Below, one piece after another: positions 36,746-36,922 of a stretch of 36,922 nt of DNA. Made by a program: the position numbers and the translations under genes. The notes under the pieces are model-generated. The model was not told the origin of the DNA, ran no database searches, and saw only the letters and a list, made by a program, of their open reading frames with translations. Each line of letters starts with the position of its first letter. Position 1 is the stretch's first letter. The stretch comes from Spirogloea muscicola (lineage: Eukaryota > Streptophyta > Zygnematophyceae > Spirogloeales > Spirogloeaceae), in NCBI GenBank assembly GCA_009602725.1, contig WELB01000036.1, positions 148,845 through 185,766 of the forward strand, given 5' to 3'.

Positions 36746-36922
36746 CTCCCACTCCACCCTCCTCCTCTCCTCCTCCTCCTCCTCCCCTCGAGATTACCCC
36801 TCCCCCCTCCCTCTCCTCCTCCTCCTCCGGCCTCCTGGCTTCGCCACCCTCTCGCGCCGGTCGCGGCGGCTGCGCCGCCTCGCCGCGCCGAGCGCGTCCA
36901 GCGGCCACCCCGCTGCCCCGCC
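36746..36922. repeat. CTCCTC microsatellite and GC-rich end
   Basis: CTCCTCCTC tracts at 36766-36830 are followed by CGCCG-rich sequence to the window end. No gene is supported. Confidence 0.75.

Overview
This is a eukaryotic nuclear window. It has densely intron-bearing genes with GT-AG (rarely GC-AG) spliceosomal introns, degenerate TTTAGGG-type telomere-like tracts, a long non-LTR retrotransposon ORF, and two single-N assembly gaps beside GC-rich runs. The best guess is a green alga (chlorophyte/prasinophyte grade). TTTAGGG motifs, short introns (about 105-330 bp) and a DUF3419/BtaA-like betaine-lipid type gene fit this. A dinoflagellate is less likely because 27 of 29 introns in the best gene model use GT donors. 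Species is not determined from the sequence.

Layout: (1) Positions 1-410 hold a 122-base poly-T and CCG-rich low complexity. (2) Positions 540-15,230 are a graveyard of non-LTR retrotransposons with an R2-like plan: N-terminal zinc finger, central reverse transcriptase, and a C-terminal CCHC plus restriction-like endonuclease (RLE). One copy is apparently intact (2814-6857, 1347 aa). Two long copies are broken (7022-9945 and 10072-11149), and at least ten short 3'-tail fragments lie on both strands. More than 20 short hairpins of the form GGCTGGC-N-CAGCC are scattered among them, mostly in the 3' flanks of these elements. Two short hairpin units sit inside older copies between direct repeats, so they look like insertions made of little more than 3' UTR. 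A 125-bp-arm foldback and a second inverted repeat follow. (3) About 16,140-22,020 on the minus strand is a degenerate-looking multi-exon gene with propeller-like segments, tentatively TAF1C-like, with further unassigned minus-strand exons to about 22,790. (4) Positions 24,009-32,822 on the plus strand hold the best gene: 30 exons whose phases all agree, encoding a 1149-aa fusion of an acetolactate-synthase-like thiamine-diphosphate (ThDP) enzyme, a linker of about 100 aa, and a complete aldehyde dehydrogenase. (5) Positions 33,761-36,517 on the minus strand hold a DUF3419 (BtaA-like) gene with a frame lesion. (6) The right end is CCG/CTCC-rich low complexity with one more hairpin unit.

How parts work together: the ThDP module would decarboxylate a 2-oxoacid or make an acyloin, and the fused dehydrogenase could oxidise the aldehyde directly. 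A fused version of the cyanobacterial 2-oxoglutarate decarboxylase plus succinate-semialdehyde dehydrogenase shunt is an attractive but unproven reading. In the retroelement region, the 3'-terminal hairpin could be the RNA structure recognised by the RLE element's reverse transcriptase. That would explain the hairpin-only insertions and the nesting of copies in each other's tails.
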